NCBI RefSeq assembly: GCF_036946495.1
Contig: NZ_JAQIIX010000002.1
Span: 744,001 to 808,000, forward strand
From: Mycolicibacterium neoaurum
GTDB lineage: Bacteria > Actinomycetota > Actinomycetes > Mycobacteriales > Mycobacteriaceae
Reading direction: 5' to 3'
DNA: 64,000 bases
Shown here: positions 7,550-15,790 of the stretch, piece after piece
Layout: each line of letters starts with the position of its first letter
How positions within the stretch are numbered: the stretch's first letter is position 1
The notes under the pieces: generated by a model
Database searches by the model: none
What the model was told of the DNA's origin: nothing
What the model saw: only the letters and a program-made list of their open reading frames with translations
Program-made: the position numbers and the translations under genes

Positions 7550-9435
7550 TGGCATCAGATACTCCCGCTTCATCGCACCCGGTACCGGTACTCCGCGACG
7601 TGTCGCGGTTCGAGGCGGTGCCACGAACCTTCGCCCAGCTGCTGCACGACCGAGCCCGACACGAGCCCGACACGGTCGCCTTCTACACCTGGGAATCAGG
7701 TGCCCAACAGCCCACCACCTGGGCTGAGTACGCCGACTCCGTGCGTCGGGTCGCGCTCGAACTGGACAGTGTCGGAGTCGGTGCGGGTGACCGGGTAGCC
7801 ATCATGTCGTCGGCGCGCGCTGAGTGGGTGGTGGCCGCATTGGCCATCCTCAGCGTGAACGCCGTTCTGGTCGGGGTGTATCCGACAAGCTCGCAACAGG
7901 AGCTCGCACAGGTACTCGAAACGTGCGGCGTGTCGGCGGTTTTCGCGGAAGGCCAACCTGCTCTCGAAAAGGTGGCCGCGATAGCGCCCCGGCTGGACAC
8001 CCTGCGCGCGGTGATCGGGTTCGAGACACAGCCCGCAGGCATGCCCGACAACGTCTCGGTCAGCGGGTGGCATTCGCTCCTCGCTGCCGGCGGGGCGCGG
8101 GCAGCCGCCGAGCCCACCCGGTTCGCCGATCTGGTGGCGGACGGCGATATCGACCAACCAGCGGTCCTGTTCTCCACATCGGGGTCCACCGGAATTCCCA
8201 AGGGGGTCGTGCACACCCACCGCACGCTGCAGTACTCGGTGCTGGCTGTGGCAATGACGTACCCGGATATCGGTCGCACCCGCCACGACCTCGTCGGGTT
8301 CCTCGGCCTGTCACACGTAGCTCCCGCCCTCATGGGGGTTTTCGCACCGATCATGACCAAGCTCGTGATCACCTACTGCACGATGGAACAGCGCTTGCCC
8401 GCCCTCACCGGGGTGCGCCCGACCGCCGTGGTCTGGCCGCCCCGCATGCACGAGAAGCTGGCCAGCGAGGTTCTGCAGACGGTCACACATTCGGGACGGT
8501 TCTTCGGTATCAAGTACGCGGCGGCAATGCAGATCGCCCGACGCGTCGGCGCACACAGATGGGCAGATCGCCGGCCGCCCCGATACCTCGATGTGCTCTA
8601 TGGCATCTGCCTGAGGGCAGTGTTCCTGCCGCTGCGCGCGAGGGTCGGAATGGACCGGATCAGCGTCAGCTGGACCGCCTCGGGCAGCATGTCCCCCGAT
8701 GTGGCCGCGCTGTGGCACATGTGGGGCCTCGATCTGCGCGAGCTCTACGGCACGACGGAGACCTGCGGTGCAGTCCTTGCCCAGTGGGACCGGACCTTTC
8801 CCAGACCCGGCACCATCGGCAAGAACATGCCGGATCCGCGCTGGGCGGTGCGTGTGTCCCCCGACGGTGAGCTGCAGGTGCGCACGCCGAGTCTGTTCAC
8901 CGGTTATTGGAACGACCCACAGGCAACATCGGAAGCGGTACACGACGGGTGGTACAGCACCGGGGACCTCGTCGAATTCGACGCAGATGCCGAGGTGAAG
9001 ATCATCGGCCGGTCCAAGGACCTGATCAAGACCAGCGGCGGTAAATCGGTCAGCCCGCAGCCGATCGAGGTGAAGCTGAAATCCAGTCCGCTGCTGGAAG
9101 AAGCCATCGTGGTGGGTGAGGGACGCAAGTACCTCACTGCACTGCTGGCCGTCAGCGCGAAAACCCGGTCGATGAGCGCCGATGAGCGCGATATCCTGCT
9201 GCGCCGCTGGATCGAGGGAGTCAACGCTGAACTCTCCCGACCGTTGCAGATCAAGGACTTCCGGGTGATTCCGCGAGAACTGTCGCCCGAAGCGGGTGAG
9301 CTCACGCTCAAGGGCACCATCCGCCGCGCCAATGTGGTTGCCTCGTTCGCCGACCTCGTCGACGAGATGTACGACGGGAGCGAACACGACGTCATCGCCG
9401 GCCAGGCGCGCTTCATCGGGGGCGACCGTGCCTAG
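7549..9435 (+). CDS. AMP-forming long-chain-type acyl-CoA synthetase
   Basis: A 628-residue ANL-superfamily ligase, the usual length for the long-chain acyl-CoA synthetase branch. The P-loop STSGSTGIPKGVVHTH lies near residue 205, ELYGTTETCG near 395, YSTGDLVEFD near 470, and the hinge and lysine region GRSKDLIKTSGGKSVSP near 487. ATG 7549 has AGAGGAA 9 bases upstream. It would activate a carboxylic acid to its CoA ester for the hydratases and dehydrogenase of the operon. It overlaps the creatininase-like gene by 8 bases. A second, shorter ligase at 11963 belongs to a different subgroup, so the two may act on different acids. Confidence 0.88.
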   Translation: MASDTPASSHPVPVLRDVSRFEAVPRTFAQLLHDRARHEPDTVAFYTWESGAQQPTTWAEYADSVRRVALELDSVGVGAGDRVAIMSSARAEWVVAALAILSVNAVLVGVYPTSSQQELAQVLETCGVSAVFAEGQPALEKVAAIAPRLDTLRAVIGFETQPAGMPDNVSVSGWHSLLAAGGARAAAEPTRFADLVADGDIDQPAVLFSTSGSTGIPKGVVHTHRTLQYSVLAVAMTYPDIGRTRHDLVGFLGLSHVAPALMGVFAPIMTKLVITYCTMEQRLPALTGVRPTAVVWPPRMHEKLASEVLQTVTHSGRFFGIKYAAAMQIARRVGAHRWADRRPPRYLDVLYGICLRAVFLPLRARVGMDRISVSWTASGSMSPDVAALWHMWGLDLRELYGTTETCGAVLAQWDRTFPRPGTIGKNMPDPRWAVRVSPDGELQVRTPSLFTGYWNDPQATSEAVHDGWYSTGDLVEFDADAEVKIIGRSKDLIKTSGGKSVSPQPIEVKLKSSPLLEEAIVVGEGRKYLTALLAVSAKTRSMSADERDILLRRWIEGVNAELSRPLQIKDFRVIPRELSPEAGELTLKGTIRRANVVASFADLVDEMYDGSEHDVIAGQARFIGGDRA

Positions 9436-10207
9436 CATCGACACAACCCCGGGTGGGGAAGTACGCATCGAGTACCTCACGAGCCCGGAGATCGGCGATG
9501 CCGTGGCGGCGGGATACCGCACGGCGATCCTGCCCTTGGCCGCAATCGAACAACACGGCGGCCATCTCCCGCTGTCCGTGGATGCCGATCATGCAGACGA
9601 GCTCGCCGTTCTGATCGCCCGCCGGCTCGGTGATGCATTGGTGCTTCCGACCGTCAGAGTCGGATACTCACCGCATCATCTGGAATTCGCCGGGACGCTG
9701 TCCCTTCGAGCGTCGACGCTGGAGTCGATCTGTGTCGATTACACGGCCCATCTCGCCCAGCACGGGTTCGAGCGGGTCATCCTGTTCTCCGGGCACATCG
9801 GAAACTACTCTGTGATGCGGGATTTCGAGTCCCGTCTCCAGCAGCAACTGGCTCCGTTGACTGTCATCGTGTTCACCGATGCCGCGGCGATACTGGACTC
9901 CTGGCGACTCTGCGCGGCGCGGGTCGCCGGAATGGGTGACAATGTCGGCGGGCACGCAGACATCGCCGAAACCTCGGTGATGCTGGTGCTGGATCCGGGC
10001 AAGGTGCGCAGCGAGCGGTTCGCGCCCGGACGCCCCGTCGGCACCGACCGCACCATCGTGGACGCGGCCATGCGAAACGGAGTTCACTCGGTCTCGCCCA
10101 ACGGCATACTCGGCGATCCGGCCGGATCCTGCGCGGCGATCGGGACCGCCTGCCTGGAGACGGTCTCGGCGTTGATCGCCGATTATGCGCGCGAACGTGG
10201 CGCCTGA
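9428..10207 (+). CDS. Creatininase-family amidohydrolase
   Basis: A 259-residue protein of the creatininase fold (creatininase, MftE, ArfB). The metal-binding pattern is clear: LPLAAIEQHGGHLPLSVDAD near residue 35 and SGHIGNYSVMRDFE near 118, followed by GGHADIAETSVML near 180. GTG 9428 overlaps the ligase stop; an in-frame upstream start lies deep inside that gene. The family hydrolyses cyclic or formyl amides using two metal ions. Its place next to a flavin reductase and a RibB/GCHII-like protein recalls ArfB, the formamide hydrolase of archaeal flavin and F420 synthesis, but ring opening of a degradation intermediate is equally possible. Confidence 0.82.
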   Translation: MPSIDTTPGGEVRIEYLTSPEIGDAVAAGYRTAILPLAAIEQHGGHLPLSVDADHADELAVLIARRLGDALVLPTVRVGYSPHHLEFAGTLSLRASTLESICVDYTAHLAQHGFERVILFSGHIGNYSVMRDFESRLQQQLAPLTVIVFTDAAAILDSWRLCAARVAGMGDNVGGHADIAETSVMLVLDPGKVRSERFAPGRPVGTDRTIVDAAMRNGVHSVSPNGILGDPAGSCAAIGTACLETVSALIADYARERGA

Positions 10208-10267
10208 CCTCCACCGGCAGCCATCCGACCGGAAAACACTTGGCCCGAACAGCAAAGGTGCCGTGCC

Positions 10268-10789
10268 GTGAACAATCTCGAACCCGTCCGAACGGGAGAC
10301 CCCGCTTTGGACATCTCCAGACTGCGCAGACTCTACGGTCGTTACCCCACCGGTGTCGCCGCGTTGTGTGCGCTACGGGAAGGCGAACCTGTCGGCATCG
10401 TCGCGACGTCATTCGTGCCGGTCTCGATGGATCCGGCGCTCGTCTCGGTCTGTGTCCAACACACGTCAACCACCTGGCCGGTGCTCTCCGGCGGGGATCA
10501 CCTCGGCGTCTCGGTGCTGTCCTCGAAACATCAGGCGGCCTCTCGCCAGCTCTCGGCGAAGAACGCCGACCGGTTCGGCGGCCTGTCCTGGTACAGCACG
10601 GATTCGCAGGCCATTCTTCTTCACGACGCCGCAGCCTGGTTCGACTGCAGCATCTCGACCGCCATCCCGGCCGGCGACCACGATGTGGTCATCATGCAGG
10701 TGGACTTCGCGGGCATCAACGAGTCGAGCGCTCCCCTGGTATTTCAGGACAGTCGCTATCACAGCCTGATCGCGGCCGACGCGTCATGA
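10268..10789 (+). CDS. Flavin reductase (HpaC-like), monooxygenase partner
   Basis: A 173-residue FMN-binding split-barrel reductase. The family segments are RRLYGRYPTGVAALCA near the N-terminus, VATSFVPVSMDPALVSVC at about residues 46-63 and HLGVSVLSSKHQAASRQLS. It would supply reduced FMN (or FAD) from NAD(P)H to the luciferase-like monooxygenase at 4652. The GTG start at 10268 has AAAGG about 9 bases upstream. A 60-base gap separates it from the creatininase-like gene, and its stop overlaps the next start (ATGA), so the RibBA-like protein is translationally coupled to the reductase. Confidence 0.85.
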   Translation: MNNLEPVRTGDPALDISRLRRLYGRYPTGVAALCALREGEPVGIVATSFVPVSMDPALVSVCVQHTSTTWPVLSGGDHLGVSVLSSKHQAASRQLSAKNADRFGGLSWYSTDSQAILLHDAAAWFDCSISTAIPAGDHDVVIMQVDFAGINESSAPLVFQDSRYHSLIAADAS

Positions 10790-11904
10790 CAACGACGAGC
10801 CTATCGGTCATTACTGCAGCCGGTGACCTCGCCTTGGGCCGCCCCGTCCTGCTCAGCCACGGTCGCCCGGGTGAGGAGCTGACCGATGTCGTGCTGGCGG
10901 GGGCCATGGCAACACCCGCATGGACGGCATGGGCGATTCGGCACACCTCGGGATTCCTTTGCGCCGCAATGCACTCAAGCCACGCGGATGCACTGGGCCT
11001 ACCGCCCATGGTGCCGACGGAGAGACAGAGTCCGAACGTGCCAGTATTCGCCGTCGGGGTGGATGCGGCTGTGGGCATCGGCACCGGTATCAGCGCCGTC
11101 GATCGCGCACATACCGGTCGGGTACTGGCCGATCCCCAGACGCGAGCCGAGGACCTGGTCCGGCCCGGGCACGTGATACCGATCAGGGCGGCCGATCACG
11201 GTGTGCTGCAGCGACGTGCCGTAGCCGAAGCCGCGATCGATCTATGCGCCAGTGCGGGACTGGTACCGCTGGCGCTGACGGCGACGCTGCTCGACGAACA
11301 CAGTGGGCGCCTGCTGTGTGGCGACCGATCGGTCGCTTTCGCCCGTGAGCACGGCATCACGCTGGTCACCGTCGAGGACCTCGTCGTCCACCTCATCCAT
11401 CACGGCACGGGAAAGGCGGGGCGCGTCGAGCGCATCACCCCGTCCGGCCGGCAGATCCGTTGCAGATCAACCCGTGTCATCGACTTCGATGACGAACTGA
11501 CCGGCGCCCGACACACGGTCATGGTGGGGCGTCTGCCGGCGCGGCGGGTGCCCTCGCTGTACGTGGTCGGCGAATGTGGCCACCGCGATCCGTTCGGGCC
11601 GCGCTGTGACTGCAAATCACTGTTCGACGGCTACCGCGACCGGGTGGAAAGCACCGGTGGGATGCTGATCTATCTGCGCAAGGGCCAGGCCGACAGGACC
11701 GCTGCCGTGGCCGAACACGATCTGGCGCAGGGGTGCATCACCGCGACCATGCGGCATTTCGGACTCGACAAAGCTCATATCGTGGGATGGCCGGGTGACG
11801 CCGCGACAAGCGCTTGCCGTCTGCTGGAGCTGCCGGCCAGCACGGATCCGGCACCCGAATGGGCCGACGCGACCACAAAGAGCGTTCTCGAACAAGCCTA
11901 CTGA
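10786..11904 (+). CDS. RibBA-like fusion (DHBP synthase / GTP cyclohydrolase II homologue), catalytic motifs degenerate
   Basis: A 372-residue fusion. Residues 1 to about 205 align with 3,4-dihydroxybutanone-phosphate synthase (WAIRHTSGFLC, GIGTGISAVDRAHT, RPGHVIPIRAADHGVL, HGITLVTVEDLV). About 230-372 align with GTP cyclohydrolase II: the three zinc cysteines remain (GECGHRDPFGPRCDC). Key residues are altered. The acidic DDEDRENEGD-type loop is replaced by SHGRPGEELTD, the RGGHTEA histidine by RRAVAEA, and the cyclohydrolase RxEGRxIG signature by RKGQADRTA, with the next stretch shortened. It is therefore unlikely to be the housekeeping riboflavin enzyme. From memory, M. tuberculosis ribA1 (Rv1940) also lies beside a flavin reductase and an LLM monooxygenase. 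Role unknown. Confidence 0.75.
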   Translation: MTTTSLSVITAAGDLALGRPVLLSHGRPGEELTDVVLAGAMATPAWTAWAIRHTSGFLCAAMHSSHADALGLPPMVPTERQSPNVPVFAVGVDAAVGIGTGISAVDRAHTGRVLADPQTRAEDLVRPGHVIPIRAADHGVLQRRAVAEAAIDLCASAGLVPLALTATLLDEHSGRLLCGDRSVAFAREHGITLVTVEDLVVHLIHHGTGKAGRVERITPSGRQIRCRSTRVIDFDDELTGARHTVMVGRLPARRVPSLYVVGECGHRDPFGPRCDCKSLFDGYRDRVESTGGMLIYLRKGQADRTAAVAEHDLAQGCITATMRHFGLDKAHIVGWPGDAATSACRLLELPASTDPAPEWADATTKSVLEQAY

Positions 11905-11962
11905 TCCACATCTCATCTTGTCGCGATACAGCCGACAGCGTCTTCATCTGGAGGAGAACACC

Positions 11963-13585
11963 ATGGCAGGACTTGACGCCACCCTCACCCCGGTCCGTTT
12001 CCTGCAACGTGCGAGCGATGTCATGCCGGACAAAATTGCGATCGTCGACGGCGAGCGCCGGTGGACCTACCGCCAATTCGCCGCCGCAGTGCAACAACTG
12101 GCCAAGGCGTTACAAGCGTCCGGCGTCATCGACGGCCAGCGCGTCGCCGTCCTGGCCGCCAACTCGGCGGAGATGTTGATAGCCCACTACGCGATCCCGC
12201 TGGCACGAGGAGTGTTGGTCGCCATCAACACCAGGCTCGCACCCGATGAGGTCGGCTACATCTGCCGGCATTCCGGGGCCCGAATCATGTTCGGCGACAG
12301 AGATCTCCTGAGCGGACTCGACACCGCTCACCCCGACTTCACCGGGGTCGAGGAATGGGTCGAACTACCGGCGGTCGACGGCACGACATCGGCGGCCGCG
12401 CCATCGATCGGCTACCCGCAGTTCCTGACGCGGGCAGACGGCGCCGATATGCCTTGGGAGATCGATGCCGAGACTCGCACGATATCGATCAACTACACCT
12501 CGGGTACCACCGGCCGACCCAAGGGAGTCATGTACTCCCACCGCGGCGCCTACCTCTGCGCGCTCGGCGGCATACACCATTCCGGGTTCACCCAGTCGAC
12601 CAAGTATCTGTGGACGTTGCCCATGTTCCACTGCAACGGCTGGTGCGCGACATGGGGTGTCACCGCCGCCATGGGCACCCACTTCTGCCTGCGGGCGGTC
12701 CGCGCCGAGACGGTGTGGACGGCAATCGACGAGCATCACATCACTCACCTCAGCGGAGCCCCAACGGTTCTCACGATCCTCGCCCATGCCGAGCAGTCTC
12801 ATCCGCTGGGCACCCCTCTGACGATCTCCAACGGAGGTGCCCCGCCGAGCCCCACCATCATTGCCGCGATCCGGAAACTGGGCGCGACCATCGTGCACGT
12901 CTACGGGCTGACCGAGACCTACGGCCCCTACAGCGTCTGCGAACCGCAACCCGAATGGGCCGAATACGACGATGACCGACAGGCCGAACTGATGGCACGA
13001 CAAGGAGTCGGACTCATCACCGGTGAGCGCGTCCGGGTTGTTCGCGAAGAGCTGTCTCCGACAGGTGAATTGGTCGACGTGCTCGCCGACGGCAAGGAGA
13101 TGGGCGAGATCGTGATGCGCGGCAACGGGGTGATGAAAGGCTACTACGACGACGAGGAGGGCACCCGTAAAGCCACCACGGGTGGCTGGTTCCATTCGGG
13201 CGATCTCGGTGTCATGCATGCCGATGGATACGTCCAACTGCGGGACCGCGCGAAGGATATCGTGATCTCCGGCGGTGAGAACATCTCGACCATCGAGGTG
13301 GAGCACGCAATCCTCTCGCACCCTGCGGTACTCGAAGCGGCCGTGGTGGGCACACCCGACGACAAGTGGGGCGAGCGACCGAAGGCGTTCGTGGTGGCCA
13401 AGAACGCGAAGCGCCTCGAAGAGGGCGATCTCATCGCACATGTCAGGTCGCATATCGCCGCGTACAAAGCACCGAGCGCGGTGGAGTTCGTCGATGCCCT
13501 GCCCAAGACATCGACAGGCAAAGTTCGCAAGAACGAGCTTCGCGATGCCGAGTGGCGAGGTTACTCCACCCGCATCAAGGGATAG
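11963..13585 (+). CDS. AMP-forming short/medium-chain acyl-CoA synthetase
   Basis: A 540-residue ANL ligase with GGAGGAGAACACC before ATG 11963, the strongest ribosome binding site in the operon. The motifs are YTSGTTGRPKGVMYSHRG near residue 175, LPMFHCNGWC near 210, VYGLTETYGP near 310, FHSGDLGVMHADGYV near 405, and the C-terminal lysine motif PKTSTGKVRKNELR near residue 515. The MFHCNGW segment is typical of the medium-chain / methylmercaptopropionate-type ligase group. It follows the RibBA-like gene by 58 bases and precedes the acyl-CoA dehydrogenase by 45. It probably activates the pathway acid or a chain-shortened product. Confidence 0.88.
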   Translation: MAGLDATLTPVRFLQRASDVMPDKIAIVDGERRWTYRQFAAAVQQLAKALQASGVIDGQRVAVLAANSAEMLIAHYAIPLARGVLVAINTRLAPDEVGYICRHSGARIMFGDRDLLSGLDTAHPDFTGVEEWVELPAVDGTTSAAAPSIGYPQFLTRADGADMPWEIDAETRTISINYTSGTTGRPKGVMYSHRGAYLCALGGIHHSGFTQSTKYLWTLPMFHCNGWCATWGVTAAMGTHFCLRAVRAETVWTAIDEHHITHLSGAPTVLTILAHAEQSHPLGTPLTISNGGAPPSPTIIAAIRKLGATIVHVYGLTETYGPYSVCEPQPEWAEYDDDRQAELMARQGVGLITGERVRVVREELSPTGELVDVLADGKEMGEIVMRGNGVMKGYYDDEEGTRKATTGGWFHSGDLGVMHADGYVQLRDRAKDIVISGGENISTIEVEHAILSHPAVLEAAVVGTPDDKWGERPKAFVVAKNAKRLEEGDLIAHVRSHIAAYKAPSAVEFVDALPKTSTGKVRKNELRDAEWRGYSTRIKG

Positions 13586-13630
13586 TCCCCGCCGGCGCCG
13601 GCCACCACCGACAGAGAAGAGAAGAAGAGC

Positions 13631-14788
13631 GTGTCAGGCAAGTCGTCATTCGATCTGTTTCAGCTACCGGAGGAGCACCGGGAACTCCGGGCGGTGATCC
13701 GAGGGCTTGCCGAAAGAGAGATCGCCCCTTACGCCGCCGAATGCGACCAAGACTCTCGGTTCCCACGCGAGGCGTCGGAGGCATTGGCGGCTGCGGGTTT
13801 CAATGCCGTGCACGTGCCCGATGAGTTCGGCGGCCAAGGCGCGGATTCGGTGGCGGTCTGCATCGTGATCGAAGAGGTGGCCCGTGTCGATGCCTCGGCA
13901 TCGTTGATTCCCGCGGTCAACAAGCTGGGGACCATGGGGTTGATCTTGCGGGGCAGCGAGGAACTGAAGAAAACGGTCCTGCCCGACCTGGTCGGCGGGG
14001 CGCTGGCCTCCTACGCCTTGTCCGAACGAGAAGCCGGTTCCGATGCCGCCGGAATGAAGACCCGCGCCGAACCCGTCGGCGACGACTGGCTCCTCAACGG
14101 GACCAAGGCCTGGATCACCAACGGTGGTGAGTCGACCTGGTACACGGTGATGGCGGTGACCGACCCGGACAAAGGCGCCAAGGGCATCTCGGCATTCATG
14201 GTGCATCGCGATGACGAAGGTTTCACCGTCTGCCCCAAGGAGCGCAAACTGGGGATCAAGGGTTCACCGACTGTGGAGTTGCACTTCCAGAACTGCCGAA
14301 TTCCCGGTGACCGGATCATCGGGGAGCCCGGCACCGGTTTCAAGACAGCCTTGGCCACGCTGGACCACACCCGTCCGACAATCGGCGCCCAAGCGGTCGG
14401 AATCGCGCAGGGCGCCCTCGACGCGGCGATCGCTTACACCCGGGACCGTCGACAGTTCGGGAAATCGGTGAGCGAGTTCCAAGGGGTGCAGTTCATGCTC
14501 GCCGATATGGCGATGAAGGTGGAGGCCGCCCGACTCATGGTCTACAGCGCGGCGGCTCGGGCCGAGCGGGGCGAGCCCGACCTGAACTTCATCTCGGCCG
14601 CGTCGAAGTGTTTCGCCTCCGATATCGCGATGGCCGTCACCACGGATGCGGTACAGCTGTTCGGCGGCGCCGGTTACACCGTGGATTTCCCCGTGGAGCG
14701 GTTCATGCGTGATGCCAAGATCACGCAGATCTACGAGGGCACCAACCAGATCCAGCGCGTCGTCATGAGCCGCGCCCTGCTGGCCTGA
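13631..14788 (+). CDS. Acyl-CoA dehydrogenase, FadE25-like
   Basis: A 385-residue flavin-dependent acyl-CoA dehydrogenase with the family signatures YALSEREAGSDAAGMKTRA at about residue 130, WITNGGESTWYTVMAV at about 160, and the C-terminal YEGTNQIQRVVMSRALLA. The catalytic Glu is the one in IYEGTNQ. It is strikingly close to the mycobacterial FadE25 protein as I remember it, so it may be a recruited paralogue. It introduces the 2,3-double bond before the hydratases act. The GTG start at 13631 has a purine-rich but weak site. It is the last gene of the operon, followed by a strong inverted repeat at 14798. Confidence 0.88.
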   Translation: MSGKSSFDLFQLPEEHRELRAVIRGLAEREIAPYAAECDQDSRFPREASEALAAAGFNAVHVPDEFGGQGADSVAVCIVIEEVARVDASASLIPAVNKLGTMGLILRGSEELKKTVLPDLVGGALASYALSEREAGSDAAGMKTRAEPVGDDWLLNGTKAWITNGGESTWYTVMAVTDPDKGAKGISAFMVHRDDEGFTVCPKERKLGIKGSPTVELHFQNCRIPGDRIIGEPGTGFKTALATLDHTRPTIGAQAVGIAQGALDAAIAYTRDRRQFGKSVSEFQGVQFMLADMAMKVEAARLMVYSAAARAERGEPDLNFISAASKCFASDIAMAVTTDAVQLFGGAGYTVDFPVERFMRDAKITQIYEGTNQIQRVVMSRALLA

Positions 14789-14797
14789 GCTGACCGT

Positions 14798-14854
14798 CGA
14801 ATCTGAAGTAGATGGCGCCTCTGCGCGCAGATCTCGCGATCTACTTCAGATTCG
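14798..14854. terminator. Bidirectional hairpin between convergent acyl-CoA dehydrogenase and mazG genes
   Basis: CGAATCTGAAGTAGAT (14798-14813) and ATCTACTTCAGATTCG (14839-14854) form a perfect 16-bp stem. The 25-base loop itself contains the 12-base palindrome TCTGCGCGCAGA. It sits 10 bases after the dehydrogenase stop and 10 bases before the mazG end. No U-tract follows, which is normal for mycobacterial terminators. Confidence 0.75.
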
Positions 14855-14863
14855 GCGTCATGA

Positions 14864-15790
14864 CTACGTGGGCCAGTGCGCACGCCATTCGTCGGCACCG
14901 ATCGGCTCCGGCGGGGTGTCCCCGATCGGCGCGCCACCGCGCGCCGCCAGCACGTTCTTCTCGGCGGCACGCACGGTGTCCATGAACTCCAATACCGCGG
15001 TGCGCAGGGCGTTTTCGGCGTCGGTGTCCGGACCGATCTGCACCTGCCGCAGCCCCGCGGGCACCAGATCGTCGGGCAGGCCGGCACCGGCGACCCGTTC
15101 GAGGACCTTCTGGGTCAACGCCAGGGCGGGCTGCCCGGTCGGCACATCGTCCATGCAGGAGGCGCGCACCTTCTCGGTGCGCTTGCGTTCCTCCCACTGG
15201 GCCAGTTGCTGTTCCAGGGAGACCGACTCACCGGCGAGCACCCCGGCCGCACGGTGCCCGAGCTTGCGCACCAGCGCGTCGGCGACGTCGTCGATGTCGA
15301 AGGCACCGGCGGGGGCATCCTGGGCGATGCGGGCGTGAAACAACACCTGCAGCAACACGTCTCCGAGTTCGGTGCGCAGCTCGTCGAGGTCGCCGCTGCG
15401 GACCGCGTCGAACAACTCGTAGGTCTCCTCCAGCAGATACCTGCGCAACGAGTCGTGGGTCTGCTCACTCTCCCACGGGCCGTCGGTGCGCAGCCGGTCC
15501 ATGACGGCCACGGCGTCGACCAGCCGCTCCCCGACCTGCGGGCCGGGTGCCGCGATCAGGGTGGCCCCGGCGGCCAGACTTGCCTTCACTGCGGGATGCT
15601 CGGGATCCGAGGACAGCAGCACCGGGGCCTCATCGGACGCGCTGGGCAGGTACGGGCGGGCCGAAGGCAGCGACCACGGCACCTTGATCGGCATCTCCTC
15701 GGTGTAGGCAACCTCGCCGACCAGCAGTGCGACGGCTTCCACCGGCACCAGTGACGGCCGGCGCGGATCGACGAGGACGACCGTCGTCAC
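14864..15790 (-). CDS. mazG: Nucleoside triphosphate pyrophosphohydrolase MazG
   Basis: A 308-residue MazG. After an N-terminal region of about 90 residues (MTTVVLVDPRRPSL) the helical MazG core follows, with the metal-binding pattern EETYELFDAVRSGD and EELGD-type residues in LRTELGDVLLQVLFHA at about residues 120-150. It hydrolyses non-canonical or oxidised NTPs to NMP and pyrophosphate, keeping damaged nucleotides out of DNA and RNA. The GTG start at 15790 overlaps the mfd stop by 4 bases (GTGA), so it is translationally coupled to mfd, the same pairing as in M. tuberculosis. Confidence 0.93.
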   Translation of the reverse strand: MTTVVLVDPRRPSLVPVEAVALLVGEVAYTEEMPIKVPWSLPSARPYLPSASDEAPVLLSSDPEHPAVKASLAAGATLIAAPGPQVGERLVDAVAVMDRLRTDGPWESEQTHDSLRRYLLEETYELFDAVRSGDLDELRTELGDVLLQVLFHARIAQDAPAGAFDIDDVADALVRKLGHRAAGVLAGESVSLEQQLAQWEERKRTEKVRASCMDDVPTGQPALALTQKVLERVAGAGLPDDLVPAGLRQVQIGPDTDAENALRTAVLEFMDTVRAAEKNVLAARGGAPIGDTPPEPIGADEWRAHWPT

